Notes: generated by a model from the letters alone, not told the origin. A DNA stretch of 64,000 bases from Phycisphaerales bacterium (GCA_022360095.1 JAKSDK010001569.1:1-64000), one strand, 5' to 3'. Numbered from the stretch's first letter, positions 16,270 to 26,189 are shown. Translations and numbers: made by a program.

Positions 16270-17724
16270 ATGATGAGCATCGCAAATCAAAACCTACTGG
16301 AAGTCAGCGTCGACAAGAACCGCAAGAAGGCCTACATCCAACTCGCACCAGGTGTCGATCCTCTGTCGATCGATGCCCGAAGCGTCGCGAATCAGCTTCA
16401 CATCTCGAAAATCGCAATCAACGACGGTGTCAAAACCAAAATGCGTGAATTCCTCGACAAGGTCGCAGGAAGTAAAGGGCGGTTTGGAAAGGTCCTCATC
16501 GCCGAAGCCATGCAACCGATCGAGGCGCAGCAAGGCGCGTTCCACTGGCCTGACTCGGCACAGGAAATTCAGAACTCGGAAGAAGATTTCGAATCTCTGA
16601 TCAAGCAGTCTGCCGTTTTCGTGACGAAAGGCGCCGTCGTAGGAAAAATCACGCCGCCCAAAAACGGTAAAGCCGGCTTTGATGTATTCGGCCAAACCCT
16701 GCCGCCTGAAACGACGGATTGCGAACCCATCCAGATTTCCGAGGGGTTGCAGCTCGCGGAAGATGGCATCACGGTGATCTCCAATCGACCGGGCCGAGTC
16801 GTATTTGACTCACAAAGCGTTGCCCTTTACGGAGCCCTGGAAATCGACCGCGACATCAAGCCGCATACCGAAAAACGGGACTGGGAGGACGACGTCATCG
16901 TCCGAGGAAACGTCGGCGAATCATCCACCCTGACCACAACGCAGTCGCTGATCGTAACCGACTCCGTTGAGGCGGCCGAGGTCCTGGCAGGCAATGACAT
17001 CATTGTCCACTGCGGCATTATCGGGAAGGGTAAGGGAAAGATCGCGGCCTCGAGAGACACGGCGGCGAAATTCTGCGAAGACGCCGACATTCGAAGTGGC
17101 CGCAACGTTTTCATTGGGACAAGTGCGATCAATTCCCGCATCCGCGCCACAGGGCACGTCTTCGCTGCCAACGCGTCAATCGTAGGCGGCGAAACCCAGG
17201 CCCGTCTCGGGCTCGAGGCACAATCCTTGGGTAGCGATAGCGCCGCCCCGACAAGCATTCATGTCGGCGTGCCACCGGAAGACATCCAGAAGGTCAGGGA
17301 ACTCGATGAATTCATCAGAGACCGCCGGGCAAAAATCGAAAAGATCAAAATAACACTCGGCCCTCTGCAAGCCAACCTGAAGCAACTGAACAATTCCCAG
17401 AAGGAGCAGGTGACGGAGCTGGCTTTCGAGGTCGACTCCCTCGAAACCGAAATCGCTGATGCGGAAAAAAAACGCATGCAATATGCTAACAGCTCTTCCG
17501 AAGGACCTTACGTCAAAGTTCTGTCAATCATTCATGAAGGCGTGCAGATCACCTTGGAAGACACGACGGTTTCCATAGGCTCCAAGATGAAAGGCCCGAT
17601 TCGTATCGAACGAAGGAAGGTGCGCGGCGCCACGGAAATCGTGGCCGTCAGCGAAACCATGGGGAGCGTGACCATCTTGAAAAGCCGGCCGGCTGACTCC
17701 ACTCCGCAAGAAGCGACTACTTGA
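16270..17724 (+). CDS. FapA/DUF342-family protein
   Basis: This 484-residue protein has an N-terminal substrate-like half (about 1-190, including FVTKGAVVGKITPPKNGKAG and DVFGQTLPP, typical of DUF342), a beta-helix of short repeats (about 200-330: VIVRGNVGE, IVHCGIIGKGKGKIAAS, VIGTS-like turns) and a coiled coil (about 335-400). FapA-type proteins are cytoplasmic polymer-forming proteins linked in some bacteria to flagellar or polar organisation. GGAG lies just before two consecutive ATG codons; the second (16273) has the better spacing. Its position after cheX-cheY suggests the same signalling unit. It converges on mgtE with a 12-base gap. Confidence 0.85.
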   Translation: MMSIANQNLLEVSVDKNRKKAYIQLAPGVDPLSIDARSVANQLHISKIAINDGVKTKMREFLDKVAGSKGRFGKVLIAEAMQPIEAQQGAFHWPDSAQEIQNSEEDFESLIKQSAVFVTKGAVVGKITPPKNGKAGFDVFGQTLPPETTDCEPIQISEGLQLAEDGITVISNRPGRVVFDSQSVALYGALEIDRDIKPHTEKRDWEDDVIVRGNVGESSTLTTTQSLIVTDSVEAAEVLAGNDIIVHCGIIGKGKGKIAASRDTAAKFCEDADIRSGRNVFIGTSAINSRIRATGHVFAANASIVGGETQARLGLEAQSLGSDSAAPTSIHVGVPPEDIQKVRELDEFIRDRRAKIEKIKITLGPLQANLKQLNNSQKEQVTELAFEVDSLETEIADAEKKRMQYANSSSEGPYVKVLSIIHEGVQITLEDTTVSIGSKMKGPIRIERRKVRGATEIVAVSETMGSVTILKSRPADSTPQEATT

Positions 17725-17736
17725 AGCCGAGCTCCT

Positions 17737-19146
17737 TCAATCGACGAGCTCCATCGCAATAAACAAATAGATGGCGGCGCTGACGGCGTCATTCACCGTC
17801 GTGATGAGCGGCCCCGTCGCGATCGCAGGGTCAATGCCGAGACGTCTGAACAAGAACGGCATCGTGAGCCCCAGCGAACCCGAGAGAAGAATGGCAAACG
17901 TCATCGCGGAGCCCACGGAAAAAGCGACGCGTATCAGAGGTAATTCTCCATCCATCGGCAAATCATGCCCGGGCATGAGGCCGGAGTTCACGACTGCAAA
18001 CGATCCAAAGCCGGCAAACAATCCGGACCCGATTCCCAGGATCAAAGCGATGCGCATTTCACGAAGGGCCGCGAATCGGAAACGCGAGGCGACGGTATCA
18101 CCCGTTGCAAGTGCCCGGACAATCACGGTTGATATTTGAACGCCGGCATTGCCGCCCATCGCCGCGATCGGAATCAGAAAGGGTATCAGCAATTGGTACG
18201 CTTCCTTGCCGATTTTGCCCTGGAAGTAAAGCGCGATCAATGCACCAACGAAGGTGCCCAACAGGCAGGGAAGCAACCAGCGAGCACGGACGACTGCCGC
18301 TCGAAAAATGCTCGCCGTCGCAAATTCCTCCGCGTCCGTACCCGCCATATGGAGGATGTCTTCCTCGGCCTCCTCCTCCGCCACCTCAAGAACGTCATCG
18401 TGCGTCACGACGCCGACCATTTGACCATGCTCATCGACCACAGGCAGGGCGACCACGTCGTACTTCTCGAATTTATTCTTGACGTCCTCTTGGTCATCAG
18501 TGGCGAGCGACGTAAAAAGATCATCCAACAAAAGCTTTTCGACCGGCAACGCCGGCGGTGACGCGATCAAACGCAGGGGAGGAACCACGCCGGTCAGCTT
18601 GCCGTCTTGGTCGACACAATAGATGTAGTAGATGTCCAGCCTCTGTTCTTCAGTGAGGCGACGGATGCGCTCGATGGCGTCGCCGACGGTGGCGGTCACC
18701 GGAACACTGATAAAATCAGTATTCATAATGCCGCCGGCCGTGTCTTCGTCGTACTGCCGCAACGGCTCGACGACGGCCTTCCGCTCGGGGGGCAAGTGCT
18801 CTACGACTTTGTCAGCCTTTTCATCGTCGAGCTCGTCCAAGACGTCGACCGCGTCGTCCGCCGGAAGCTCCTTCAGAACATCGGAAACCTCCCGATCCGT
18901 CAGATCATCCAGAACGTCGGAGCGCACCGCTTCCTCTAACAACACAATGGCCTCAGCCGTCGTTCGTGGGGGGAGAAGGAAGAAGATTCTAGAGCGTTCT
19001 TCCGGCTCAACTTGCTCTAAGCAATCAGCGACATCCGCGGAGTGAAGATCGGCGAGGAATGTGCGCAGTGCGTCATCGTCATCGCGGGCCAGCAGTTCGC
19101 GCAGTTGCGAAAAAAGGCCCTCACCATTCCCCGATGTTTGCGACAT
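17737..19146 (-). CDS. mgtE: MgtE-type magnesium transporter
   Basis: The 469-residue protein has the standard MgtE order: N-terminal superhelical domain (about 10-125, LLPPRTTAEAIVLLEEA, LPADDAVDVLDEL), a CBS pair (about 130-255, GGIMNTDFISVP, VVDEHGQMVGVVTHDDVLEV) and a five-helix membrane domain (about 280-469, PIAAMGGNAGVQISTVIVRALA). The CBS/N domains sense magnesium and gate the pore. The start MSQTSGNGEG has GGGAG 7 bases upstream and is preferred to a start 24 bases earlier. It appears intact and monocistronic. Confidence 0.95.
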   Translation of the reverse strand: MSQTSGNGEGLFSQLRELLARDDDDALRTFLADLHSADVADCLEQVEPEERSRIFFLLPPRTTAEAIVLLEEAVRSDVLDDLTDREVSDVLKELPADDAVDVLDELDDEKADKVVEHLPPERKAVVEPLRQYDEDTAGGIMNTDFISVPVTATVGDAIERIRRLTEEQRLDIYYIYCVDQDGKLTGVVPPLRLIASPPALPVEKLLLDDLFTSLATDDQEDVKNKFEKYDVVALPVVDEHGQMVGVVTHDDVLEVAEEEAEEDILHMAGTDAEEFATASIFRAAVVRARWLLPCLLGTFVGALIALYFQGKIGKEAYQLLIPFLIPIAAMGGNAGVQISTVIVRALATGDTVASRFRFAALREMRIALILGIGSGLFAGFGSFAVVNSGLMPGHDLPMDGELPLIRVAFSVGSAMTFAILLSGSLGLTMPFLFRRLGIDPAIATGPLITTVNDAVSAAIYLFIAMELVD

Positions 19147-19258
19147 CACCTTGCTCCCAGCTGGATGCAAAGGCGTTATTATCGCGAGAAGTGAATTCGT
19201 GACAACGGCCGTGATTCCGCATCAAGACGAATGACGACTCCTTTTACGGCCCTCGACC

Positions 19259-21787
19259 TTAGTCAGCTTCCTTTGACCTCGGCCCTTCCGCCTTGACCTT
19301 CAATTTGACCTTCTTTCCACCGCGAAGGACGGTGACGGTCACCACATCACCCGGCTTGTAAGGCCGAAGCGCCCTCATATAGTCCTCAATATTCGTCACA
19401 ATTTGATCACCGATCTTGTAGATTCGGTCCGTATCCTTCATGCCGGCCTTGTCCGCCGCCCCGCCCTTGATCACACCCGCGATCTCGAAGCCCTCGCCGT
19501 CACTCTCACCATAAGTCGGCATGATGCGAAGCGTCACCGGCGGCGAAGGACGTTCTATCACATCATCGTCCATATCCTGGCTCGCTCGCGCCGTCGGTCC
19601 AGACGCCAGACCGAACCGAACCTTCAACTTAACCGTTCGATCATCTCGCTTGACGCGAATGGTCGTTTCGTCGCCCTTCTTAAATCGCGAAAGCGCTTCG
19701 ATCGCGTCGTCCACGGAGGTAACCTTCCACCGACCGATTCGAACGATACGATCGCCCTCCTCCATACCTGCCCGCGAAGCCGGGGAACCCTCGGTGACCT
19801 CGGCAACGAGCACCCCGCGTCCAGCATCGTCCGCATCCGGCATGATACCGAGCCGAACGCGCTCGCCAGGCGGCTCCTCCTCCGTCGCCGGCGATCGCGG
19901 CTCACCGAAGTTAACATCCAGCTTGATCTTCTCCGAGCCTCTCGCGACCAGAACGGTCGTCTTGTCCCCGGTCTTGAATCGGCCGAGCGCATCACGAACG
20001 TCTTCCAAAGTCACGATTTCCGTTTTGCCGATTTTCAATATCCGATCACGATCCTCCATCCCGGCCCGATCCGCCGCCGAACCGTCCATCACCCTGGAGA
20101 TAAGGATGCCGGCGCCGTCATCGTCCATGTCCGGCATCACACCCAATCGAACAGGTCTTTCCGGGCCTCCAAGAGGCCTCGCCTCATCTTCGTCCTCGTC
20201 GTCATCGTTGTCCCGGTCATTTCGCATCAAAACAAGGCGGCCCGTGTCTTCGGCAAATTCTGGGGCCTCGTCCATCCGGTCGATCTCGTCTACGCAGTCA
20301 GCGACAAGCTTGGCAATGCGAATCGCGCCTTCCACGTTGACCAATCGGGTGTCGTCCCCGGGCTGCGAATATTGTGCGTGCAGGCCGGTATGAAAAAACA
20401 TCACCGGTATGTCGCTGTTGTAAAACCAGGTATGATCCGACGGGCCGCGTCCCCCACCGCCGTCTTTGATGACGATATCGTAAGTCTCCGCAAACTCGTG
20501 AACCATGTCTTCGAATCCGCCCGTCCGCATCCCCCCGACCAGGAGCCGGTTTTTCTGAAGCCGCCCGACCATGTCGAAATTCAACATAGCAATACATTTT
20601 TCAAGATCGACCGTCGGGTTCTTGGTGAAATGGCGCGATCCGTGCAAACCCAATTCTTCGGCCGTAAATGCAATCAACAGGATGGAGCGGTTGGGTTTCG
20701 CACCCTCCGTGTAAGCCCTGGCCAGCGCGAACAACATCGCCGTGCCCGAGGCGTTATCGTCCGCACCATTGTAAATGTCCTCGTCGGGATCGAAGTCCGC
20801 TCGACCTTTCTTGCGAACGCCGTGATGATCATAATGCGCCCCGAGAACGATCATCTCGTCCGACTGCGGCCCCGTGCCGGGGATCATGCCAACAACGTTG
20901 CGAACAGGAGAATCGACCTTTTCGAGATTAACCGACCCGCGAACGGTTACGCCTTCGAGCGGACCGGAAACAGGTTGTTTCGAGTCTTCGATCCGCTCTT
21001 GCAGTGTCTCAAGGTCCGACATCCCCGCCGCCGCCAACATTTGATCGGCCACTTCCTTCCGGAGGTGCAACATGGGAAGACCGTAAGACTGCGGCGCCAT
21101 CCTGAACACGCCCTGGTCACCCTGATCAAAACGATAAAGCCGCTGTCCTTCCTCGTCGCCCACGGGATTGACGACCAGCAACGCCGCGGCGCCGGCTTCA
21201 CTGGCGCGAAACGCCTTCATGCGGAATGACTTGTCGCGCATGGAGAAATCGCCGAAATGCGGCGCACGACGCAGGATCAAGACGATCTTGTCCGTGACAT
21301 CGAGCCCTTCATAATCGTCGTAGTCTTCTCCGTGGTTCACAATGCCGTATCCGGCAAAAACAACGTCACCTTTGAAGGATCCCGATGCCGAAAACGGAAA
21401 TGGGCGAAACTTCTCGTTCAATCGAACCGGGCGCCGAACGCGACGCCCGTCCGTACCGATCGCCAGGCGCGTCCCGGCGGCAATCTTTTGTTTCAGCGGC
21501 AGAGTAAATTGTTGAAAATAGGTGCCGTCCTCGCCCGCCGGCTTGACGCCGAATCGTTTGAACTGAGAAACGATGAAGTCCGCAGCCTTGTCAATGCCCT
21601 CCTGGCCGGTACCTCTGCCCTCAAGCTCATTGCTGGCAAGATGGGATACCCATTCGCGATACTCGGACGGGGAAAATAGCGATCGGTCCTTCGAGTGTTT
21701 GCCCTCGAACGCAGACACACCCGCCCAAGAACCGGCAAAGAGAAAAACACATACGGACACCAAGGATCGACAAACAACGCGATTCAT
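19259..21787 (-). CDS. Secreted M28-family metallopeptidase with PA domain and three PDZ domains
   Basis: The chosen start, MNRVVCRSLVSVC, has GGAG 7 bases upstream and a signal peptide ending GVSA; an open frame 117 bases longer is less likely. In the 842-residue protein a protease-associated domain spans about 100-290. The zinc ligands of the M28 core are visible: His/Asp in LGAHYDHHG (~317), Asp in NGADDNASG (~344), Glu pair in FTAEELGLHG (~375), Asp in LNFDMVGRL (~404) and His in HTGLHAQYS (~466). Three PDZ repeats follow from about 545, 645 and 752, each starting RLGVMP, RLGIMP or LRIMP and ending in a GDxxTVxVxRxxxxVKLxV strand. It is probably a periplasmic or exported aminopeptidase whose PDZs bind C-terminal tails. 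Confidence 0.93.
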   Translation of the reverse strand: MNRVVCRSLVSVCVFLFAGSWAGVSAFEGKHSKDRSLFSPSEYREWVSHLASNELEGRGTGQEGIDKAADFIVSQFKRFGVKPAGEDGTYFQQFTLPLKQKIAAGTRLAIGTDGRRVRRPVRLNEKFRPFPFSASGSFKGDVVFAGYGIVNHGEDYDDYEGLDVTDKIVLILRRAPHFGDFSMRDKSFRMKAFRASEAGAAALLVVNPVGDEEGQRLYRFDQGDQGVFRMAPQSYGLPMLHLRKEVADQMLAAAGMSDLETLQERIEDSKQPVSGPLEGVTVRGSVNLEKVDSPVRNVVGMIPGTGPQSDEMIVLGAHYDHHGVRKKGRADFDPDEDIYNGADDNASGTAMLFALARAYTEGAKPNRSILLIAFTAEELGLHGSRHFTKNPTVDLEKCIAMLNFDMVGRLQKNRLLVGGMRTGGFEDMVHEFAETYDIVIKDGGGGRGPSDHTWFYNSDIPVMFFHTGLHAQYSQPGDDTRLVNVEGAIRIAKLVADCVDEIDRMDEAPEFAEDTGRLVLMRNDRDNDDDEDEDEARPLGGPERPVRLGVMPDMDDDGAGILISRVMDGSAADRAGMEDRDRILKIGKTEIVTLEDVRDALGRFKTGDKTTVLVARGSEKIKLDVNFGEPRSPATEEEPPGERVRLGIMPDADDAGRGVLVAEVTEGSPASRAGMEEGDRIVRIGRWKVTSVDDAIEALSRFKKGDETTIRVKRDDRTVKLKVRFGLASGPTARASQDMDDDVIERPSPPVTLRIMPTYGESDGEGFEIAGVIKGGAADKAGMKDTDRIYKIGDQIVTNIEDYMRALRPYKPGDVVTVTVLRGGKKVKLKVKAEGPRSKEAD

Positions 21788-21934
21788 AAGGTTGCTCCGA
21801 AAATAAGCCGAATGGGTTGGACCGCCGCGGAAAGATCCCTCACGGCGGATTATTCGTTCGTGGCTGCCGTCACTTATTCTAACGAAACGAGAAACCTGCA
21901 GCAATTTTTCGAGAAAAGATTGCGGATATCCTGA

Positions 21935-22384
21935 TTATTCGCCGTCGACGAGCGTCATCTGCCGCAGCTCATCGGAACGCTTCAGCAGATCCTGCTTGCC
22001 GGGGGCCTCAAACGGCTCCAGAACGAAAGGACCAAGCTCGTGATCGTCGTGAATGGTGAAGGGGATGAAACACTCCGTGAAAAGGTCGATGACCGGATAC
22101 TGATACCACGGGGTCTTGATCCGGTGGTTGGTCTGGAGAGTCTTGTATCCCTTCTTGCGAATGATGATGTCATAGTCCCCGTACCACGTAAAAGGCACCC
22201 GGACCGGAGATTGCCCGATCTCCTGATCGTTGAGATGCACCGTGGCGCCCTGGGGCTCCGTGTTGATGCTGATCGTTCGTTCAATGCAGCCGACGAGCAT
22301 AAACGGCATGGCAACGGCCAAGACCCGTAATACACGCGACTGGAAACGTTTTTCGCGTGGCGTACCTGCAATGACTCCGTTCAT
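21935..22384 (-). CDS. PEGA-domain lipoprotein
   Basis: The 149-residue protein starts at MNGVIAGTPREK (GGAG 9 bases upstream; a longer frame to 22468 is open). A basic leader and a hydrophobic stretch end in the lipobox MLVGC, so it should be lipidated. Residues about 40-95 are a PEGA domain (ISINTEPQGATVHLNDQEIGQSP..., IIIRKKGYKTL), a surface-exposed beta module. The C-terminal part is unclassified. It lies between the M28 peptidase and ruvX; no functional link is obvious. Confidence 0.82.
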   Translation of the reverse strand: MNGVIAGTPREKRFQSRVLRVLAVAMPFMLVGCIERTISINTEPQGATVHLNDQEIGQSPVRVPFTWYGDYDIIIRKKGYKTLQTNHRIKTPWYQYPVIDLFTECFIPFTIHDDHELGPFVLEPFEAPGKQDLLKRSDELRQMTLVDGE

Positions 22385-22516
22385 GGCCGGGCACTCCTGG
22401 ACCTCAAAGACCCCCAATCGACGAATGACAATCAGTTTAATGTCGGCTGTTCCAATGGCAACCGTCAAGCCGGATCAAGGAGCCATGAGCTCGAAAATGA
22501 CCCAAGGGTGCGGTAT

Positions 22517-22939
22517 TCAGCCAGGACCGTCCAGATAGGCCTGCAAGATCTTCTGAGCGGCGACCGGGTCGTTCAACGCTCTGCGTTTTTTGCGACTGAG
22601 GCCGGTGGAACTCAACACTTCCCCGGCCGCATAGGAGCTTAGCCGCTCATCCTGAAAATGGACGGGCAGTTCCGACAGCCGCTCCAGCTCGGTGGCGAAT
22701 CTGCGCGTCAACGCCGCCTGTGGGCCTTCGCTGCCGTCCATATTCATAGGCAGGCCCACAACAAAAGCCGCAGCACTCTCAGCCGCCGCAAGCTCTGCCA
22801 AGGCCGCCGCATCCCTCGACACATTGTGACAGCCTTCGACCGTCGTCAAAGGCGTCGCGATCCCTGTCTCCTGATCGCCCAACGCCACACCGATACGTCT
22901 GACGCCATAGTCAATTCCGATGATCCGGGAAGATGGCAT
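22517..22939 (-). CDS. ruvX: Putative pre-16S rRNA nuclease / Holliday junction resolvase-like RuvX (YqgF)
   Basis: The 140-residue RNase H-fold protein has the family's length. The first catalytic Asp is in GIDYGVRRIGVALGD, followed by VVGLPMNMDGSEG, the Glu in FQDERLSSYAAGE and the terminal Asp in LNDPVAAQKILQAYLD. YqgF proteins mature the 5' end of 16S rRNA. It starts 9 bases after the stop of the mannose-1-phosphate guanylyltransferase gene, so pcrA, manC and ruvX look like one transcript. Confidence 0.93.
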   Translation of the reverse strand: MPSSRIIGIDYGVRRIGVALGDQETGIATPLTTVEGCHNVSRDAAALAELAAAESAAAFVVGLPMNMDGSEGPQAALTRRFATELERLSELPVHFQDERLSSYAAGEVLSSTGLSRKKRRALNDPVAAQKILQAYLDGPG

Positions 22940-22948
22940 TCACACAAC

Positions 22949-24022
22949 TCACGAATAAGCCCCGCCGTAGTCCTGATCGAGCTCCGCAACGAGGTCCTTG
23001 ATCCGTTGAACCTGGTCCTTATGACAAACAAGCGTCGCGTCGGGACTGTGGACAATGACCAGGTCGTCAACGCCGATCGTCGCAATAAGATGATCATCTT
23101 CCGTGACAAAAATATTGCCCTTGCTGGACAATGCGGCCGCTCGTTTCAAAGCCCCGGTGTTGCCGGAAGCATCCGTACCCAACACACCTGGCAACGCCGT
23201 CCAGTTCCCCACATCCAGCCAGTCAAGCGCCATCTCAACCACCAACACCTTGGGCGCCTTCTCCATCACCGCGAAATCAATGCTGATCCGCTCCAGCGTC
23301 GGATAGAGTTCGTTGGCGAGGCCGGGGCCCGAGTCCGTGTGCCAAACCTGTGCGAGTTTCAGAGCGGCGCCGTGCGAACCCGGCAAATGTTCTTTGAGTT
23401 GCGCGAGAATGGTCGAAGTCCGCCAAACGAACATCCCGCTGTTCCAATAGTATCGGCCCGAGGCGACGTACTGACGAGCCGTATCGAGATCCGGCTTCTC
23501 CTTGAATGAGTTGACCGCCCAGATCCCCGGAGCGATCGGATCTCCACGTTCGACATAGCCCAGGCCGGTGTGCGGCTCGGTCGGCTTGATTCCAAAAGTC
23601 ACCAGAGCATCCGCATTCTCCGCCGCGGCTGCGAAACCGCTCCGGACAATTTCAACAAACTGATCCGTGGGACGAATCAGGTGATCCGCCGTAAAAACAC
23701 CCATGACGGTTTCAGAATCACGCTCGTGCAGGATCGCCGCGGCCAAGGCGATGGCATTGGCCGTGTCTCGCCCGGTCGGCTCGCCAATGAGATTTTCCGC
23801 CGGAAGAGCAGGCAATTCCTCGGCAATGGCCGGAAGATGCTCCGCCAAGGCGATCACGAAAATATCCTGCGGCGAAAACGTCGCGTGGAGTCGCTCAAAC
23901 GCCTTATAGATCAGACTGCGACCCTCAACAATGTGAAGCAACTGCTTCGGCCGCATCCGTCGACTCAACGGCCACAACCTTGTCCCGGACCCACCGGCCA
24001 TAATGACGGCTGCTTGTTTCAT
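22949..24022 (-). CDS. manC: Mannose-1-phosphate guanylyltransferase
   Basis: Makes GDP-mannose from mannose-1-phosphate and GTP for glycan synthesis. The 357-residue protein starts at MKQAAVIMAGGSGTRLWP, the nucleotidyltransferase signature, and also shows FTADHLIRP, LGYVERG, VNSFKEKPD and YYWNSGMFVWR. It has the single-domain form, without the C-terminal isomerase half of bifunctional enzymes. The start lies 10 bases after the helicase stop; an earlier start would overlap the helicase gene. It may supply the exopolysaccharide locus at 31.6-43.7 kb. Confidence 0.93.
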   Translation of the reverse strand: MKQAAVIMAGGSGTRLWPLSRRMRPKQLLHIVEGRSLIYKAFERLHATFSPQDIFVIALAEHLPAIAEELPALPAENLIGEPTGRDTANAIALAAAILHERDSETVMGVFTADHLIRPTDQFVEIVRSGFAAAAENADALVTFGIKPTEPHTGLGYVERGDPIAPGIWAVNSFKEKPDLDTARQYVASGRYYWNSGMFVWRTSTILAQLKEHLPGSHGAALKLAQVWHTDSGPGLANELYPTLERISIDFAVMEKAPKVLVVEMALDWLDVGNWTALPGVLGTDASGNTGALKRAAALSSKGNIFVTEDDHLIATIGVDDLVIVHSPDATLVCHKDQVQRIKDLVAELDQDYGGAYS

Positions 24023-24032
24023 GGTCCCACCC

Positions 24033-26189
24033 CTATTCCTCAACGATATACAACGGCACGTGTTCCAACGCGAACGAACGCTCGCCCACATCCAGGAAAT
24101 GAATCCGAATGTAAACCGATCTTCCCCTCGGCTCCAAACGAATCACCTTACCCTCACCATAATCCTCATGACGAACGCGCCGCCCGGGATAATACATCGA
24201 ATCGTCCAGCGCGCAGCACGTCTCGCTGAATCGCCCCAAATGAGCATGACTACGATCACGCTCGACCTCGAGGTCCTCGCGCTCAATCTCATCGGAAGGA
24301 AGTTCGCGAAGAAAACGAGAGGCGATTGTGCGCTCGGTGATGCCGCGAACCATCCGATACTTGGAATGTGTCAACGTCAACTGCCTCATCGCCCGTGTCA
24401 TCCCGACAAAAGCCAGACGACGCTCCTCCTCAACGGCCAATGGGTCCTCATCTTGCGTTCTACGATGAGGCAACAACCCCTCTTCGAGACCGACGATAAA
24501 AACAACCGGAAACTCGAGACCCTTGGCTGCATGGAGCGTCATGAATGTCACGGCTCCTCCGTTCATCTGCAAGCTGTCAACATCGCTGACCAGGCTGATC
24601 TGATGCAGCCAGCCGGAGAGCGAACCGTCCGGGTTTTCCTGGTCATACTGTCGGGCCGCGGTGACCAACTCGTACACGTTCTCCAACGGTTCATTATCAA
24701 TCCCGCCCCCGGCCTCGCCCAGCGCTGCTTCCAGCCCCGATTGCTTGACCACGGCATCCACGATCTTGTGGGCCGGCGAGCCGGGCATCTCTCGAAACCC
24801 CTGAATCAAATCGGCGAAGACCCTGAGTTTCTTTTTCGCCGTCTTTAGCTCGGCGTTCTTGTCCGCTTCGGCCACCGCCTGATCGAGCGAGACGCCGTTG
24901 TTTTGCGCATACATCTTCAGACGCTGAAGCGTCACTTTGCCGATCCCGCGCGCAGGCGTGTTGATCGCGCGAAGCAGCGCCGTCTCGTCAGCCGGGTTCA
25001 CGATCAACCGAAGATAAGACAACACATCCTTGATTTCCTTGCGCGCATAGAATTCAACACCACGCGCAATTTGATAAGGGAGCTTGGCTGCTCGAAACGC
25101 ATCTTCCAAAACACGTGTTAGCGCATTGACACGATAGAAGATGCCCACGTCGCCAGGCTCCCCGCCGTCTTCACAATACTGTCGAACCCTTTCGGCGATC
25201 TGCGTCGCCTCATGCGTCTCATCCGCACAGCCCAACACGCAAACACGAGCCCCCGCCTCGCCTGCCGTCCACAGGATCTTAGGTTTGCGGCGTTCGTTCT
25301 TGCTTATTAGACAAGAGGCGGCGGAAAGAATGAGACCGGTGCTGCGAAAGTTCTGTTCGAGGCGGACGACCTGCGCGTCCTCATAGTCCGCCTCGAAGTC
25401 GAGGATGTTCCGGATATCTGCGCCGCGCCATGCATAAATCGATTGGTCCGGGTCTCCCGTCGCACAAATGTTTCTGTGAGCACGGGCAAGATGGTTCGCA
25501 ATCAGATACTGGGCATGGTTCGTGTCCTGATATTCATCAATCAGCACGTATCGAAACCGGTCTGAAAGTTCGGCGCGGATATCGTCTTGTTCGTCGAGCA
25601 CGCGCGCCACCAGCATCAGCAGGTCGTCAAAATCGCAGGCATTTTGTTCCTGCAACATGCGCTGATATTCCGCGTAAACGCCGGAATACGTTTTGCTCGT
25701 AAAATCGAACGCCGCCGCTTCAAAAGCAGCCGGTGTTTGCAGCCGGGTCTTGGCCTCACTGATCTTGGCCAAAGCCGTTCGCGGTTGCCAGTTGTCCGTG
25801 CTGAGCCCGCACTTCGTGATCGCATCCCGAACCAGCGTCCGACTGTCCGCGCGATCAAAAATTGAAAAATTGGGCCGTATGCCGATCGCATGGCCATACT
25901 CACGGAGAAGCCTCGCACAAAGGGAATGAAACGTGCACACCCACATTCGGCCGCCCGCGCCAAGCGCAAGGATTCGATCGCGCATTTCCCCCGCCGCCTT
26001 GTTGGTGAACGTAATGGCAAGCACCTGGTCGGGTCTGGCAACGGTCCTCGCAATGTACGCCGCTCGCCGAGTAATGACGCGCGTCTTGCCGGACCCGGCC
26101 CCGGCGAGGACCAGCAACGGCCCGTCCGTATGGACGACCGCGGCCCTCTGAGGCTCGGTGAGTTGCTCCATCAGATCATCAAACGACAT
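24033..26189 (-). CDS. pcrA: UvrD/PcrA-type ATP-dependent DNA helicase
   Basis: This 718-residue superfamily 1A helicase contains the Q motif (LTEPQRAAV), Walker A (LAGAGSGKTRV), motif Ia (AITFTNKAAGEM), Walker B (VLIDEYQDTNHAQ), motif III (GDPDQSIYAWRGAD), motif IV (LEQNFRST), motif V (MTLHAAKGLEFPVVFIVGLEEG) and motif VI (EERRLAFVGMTRAM). The C-terminal tail has the PcrA-type end, GRRVRHEDYGEGKVI. It acts in nucleotide excision repair and replication restart. It is the first gene of the pcrA-manC-ruvX run and diverges from the EF-G-like gene. Confidence 0.95.
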   Translation of the reverse strand: MSFDDLMEQLTEPQRAAVVHTDGPLLVLAGAGSGKTRVITRRAAYIARTVARPDQVLAITFTNKAAGEMRDRILALGAGGRMWVCTFHSLCARLLREYGHAIGIRPNFSIFDRADSRTLVRDAITKCGLSTDNWQPRTALAKISEAKTRLQTPAAFEAAAFDFTSKTYSGVYAEYQRMLQEQNACDFDDLLMLVARVLDEQDDIRAELSDRFRYVLIDEYQDTNHAQYLIANHLARAHRNICATGDPDQSIYAWRGADIRNILDFEADYEDAQVVRLEQNFRSTGLILSAASCLISKNERRKPKILWTAGEAGARVCVLGCADETHEATQIAERVRQYCEDGGEPGDVGIFYRVNALTRVLEDAFRAAKLPYQIARGVEFYARKEIKDVLSYLRLIVNPADETALLRAINTPARGIGKVTLQRLKMYAQNNGVSLDQAVAEADKNAELKTAKKKLRVFADLIQGFREMPGSPAHKIVDAVVKQSGLEAALGEAGGGIDNEPLENVYELVTAARQYDQENPDGSLSGWLHQISLVSDVDSLQMNGGAVTFMTLHAAKGLEFPVVFIVGLEEGLLPHRRTQDEDPLAVEEERRLAFVGMTRAMRQLTLTHSKYRMVRGITERTIASRFLRELPSDEIEREDLEVERDRSHAHLGRFSETCCALDDSMYYPGRRVRHEDYGEGKVIRLEPRGRSVYIRIHFLDVGERSFALEHVPLYIVEE

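Noticed and set aside
19403..21229. 608-codon open frame antisense to the M28 peptidase gene
   Set aside because: No ribosome-binding site, Arg/His-rich low-complexity translation and no recognisable domain; a shadow of the real coding strand.
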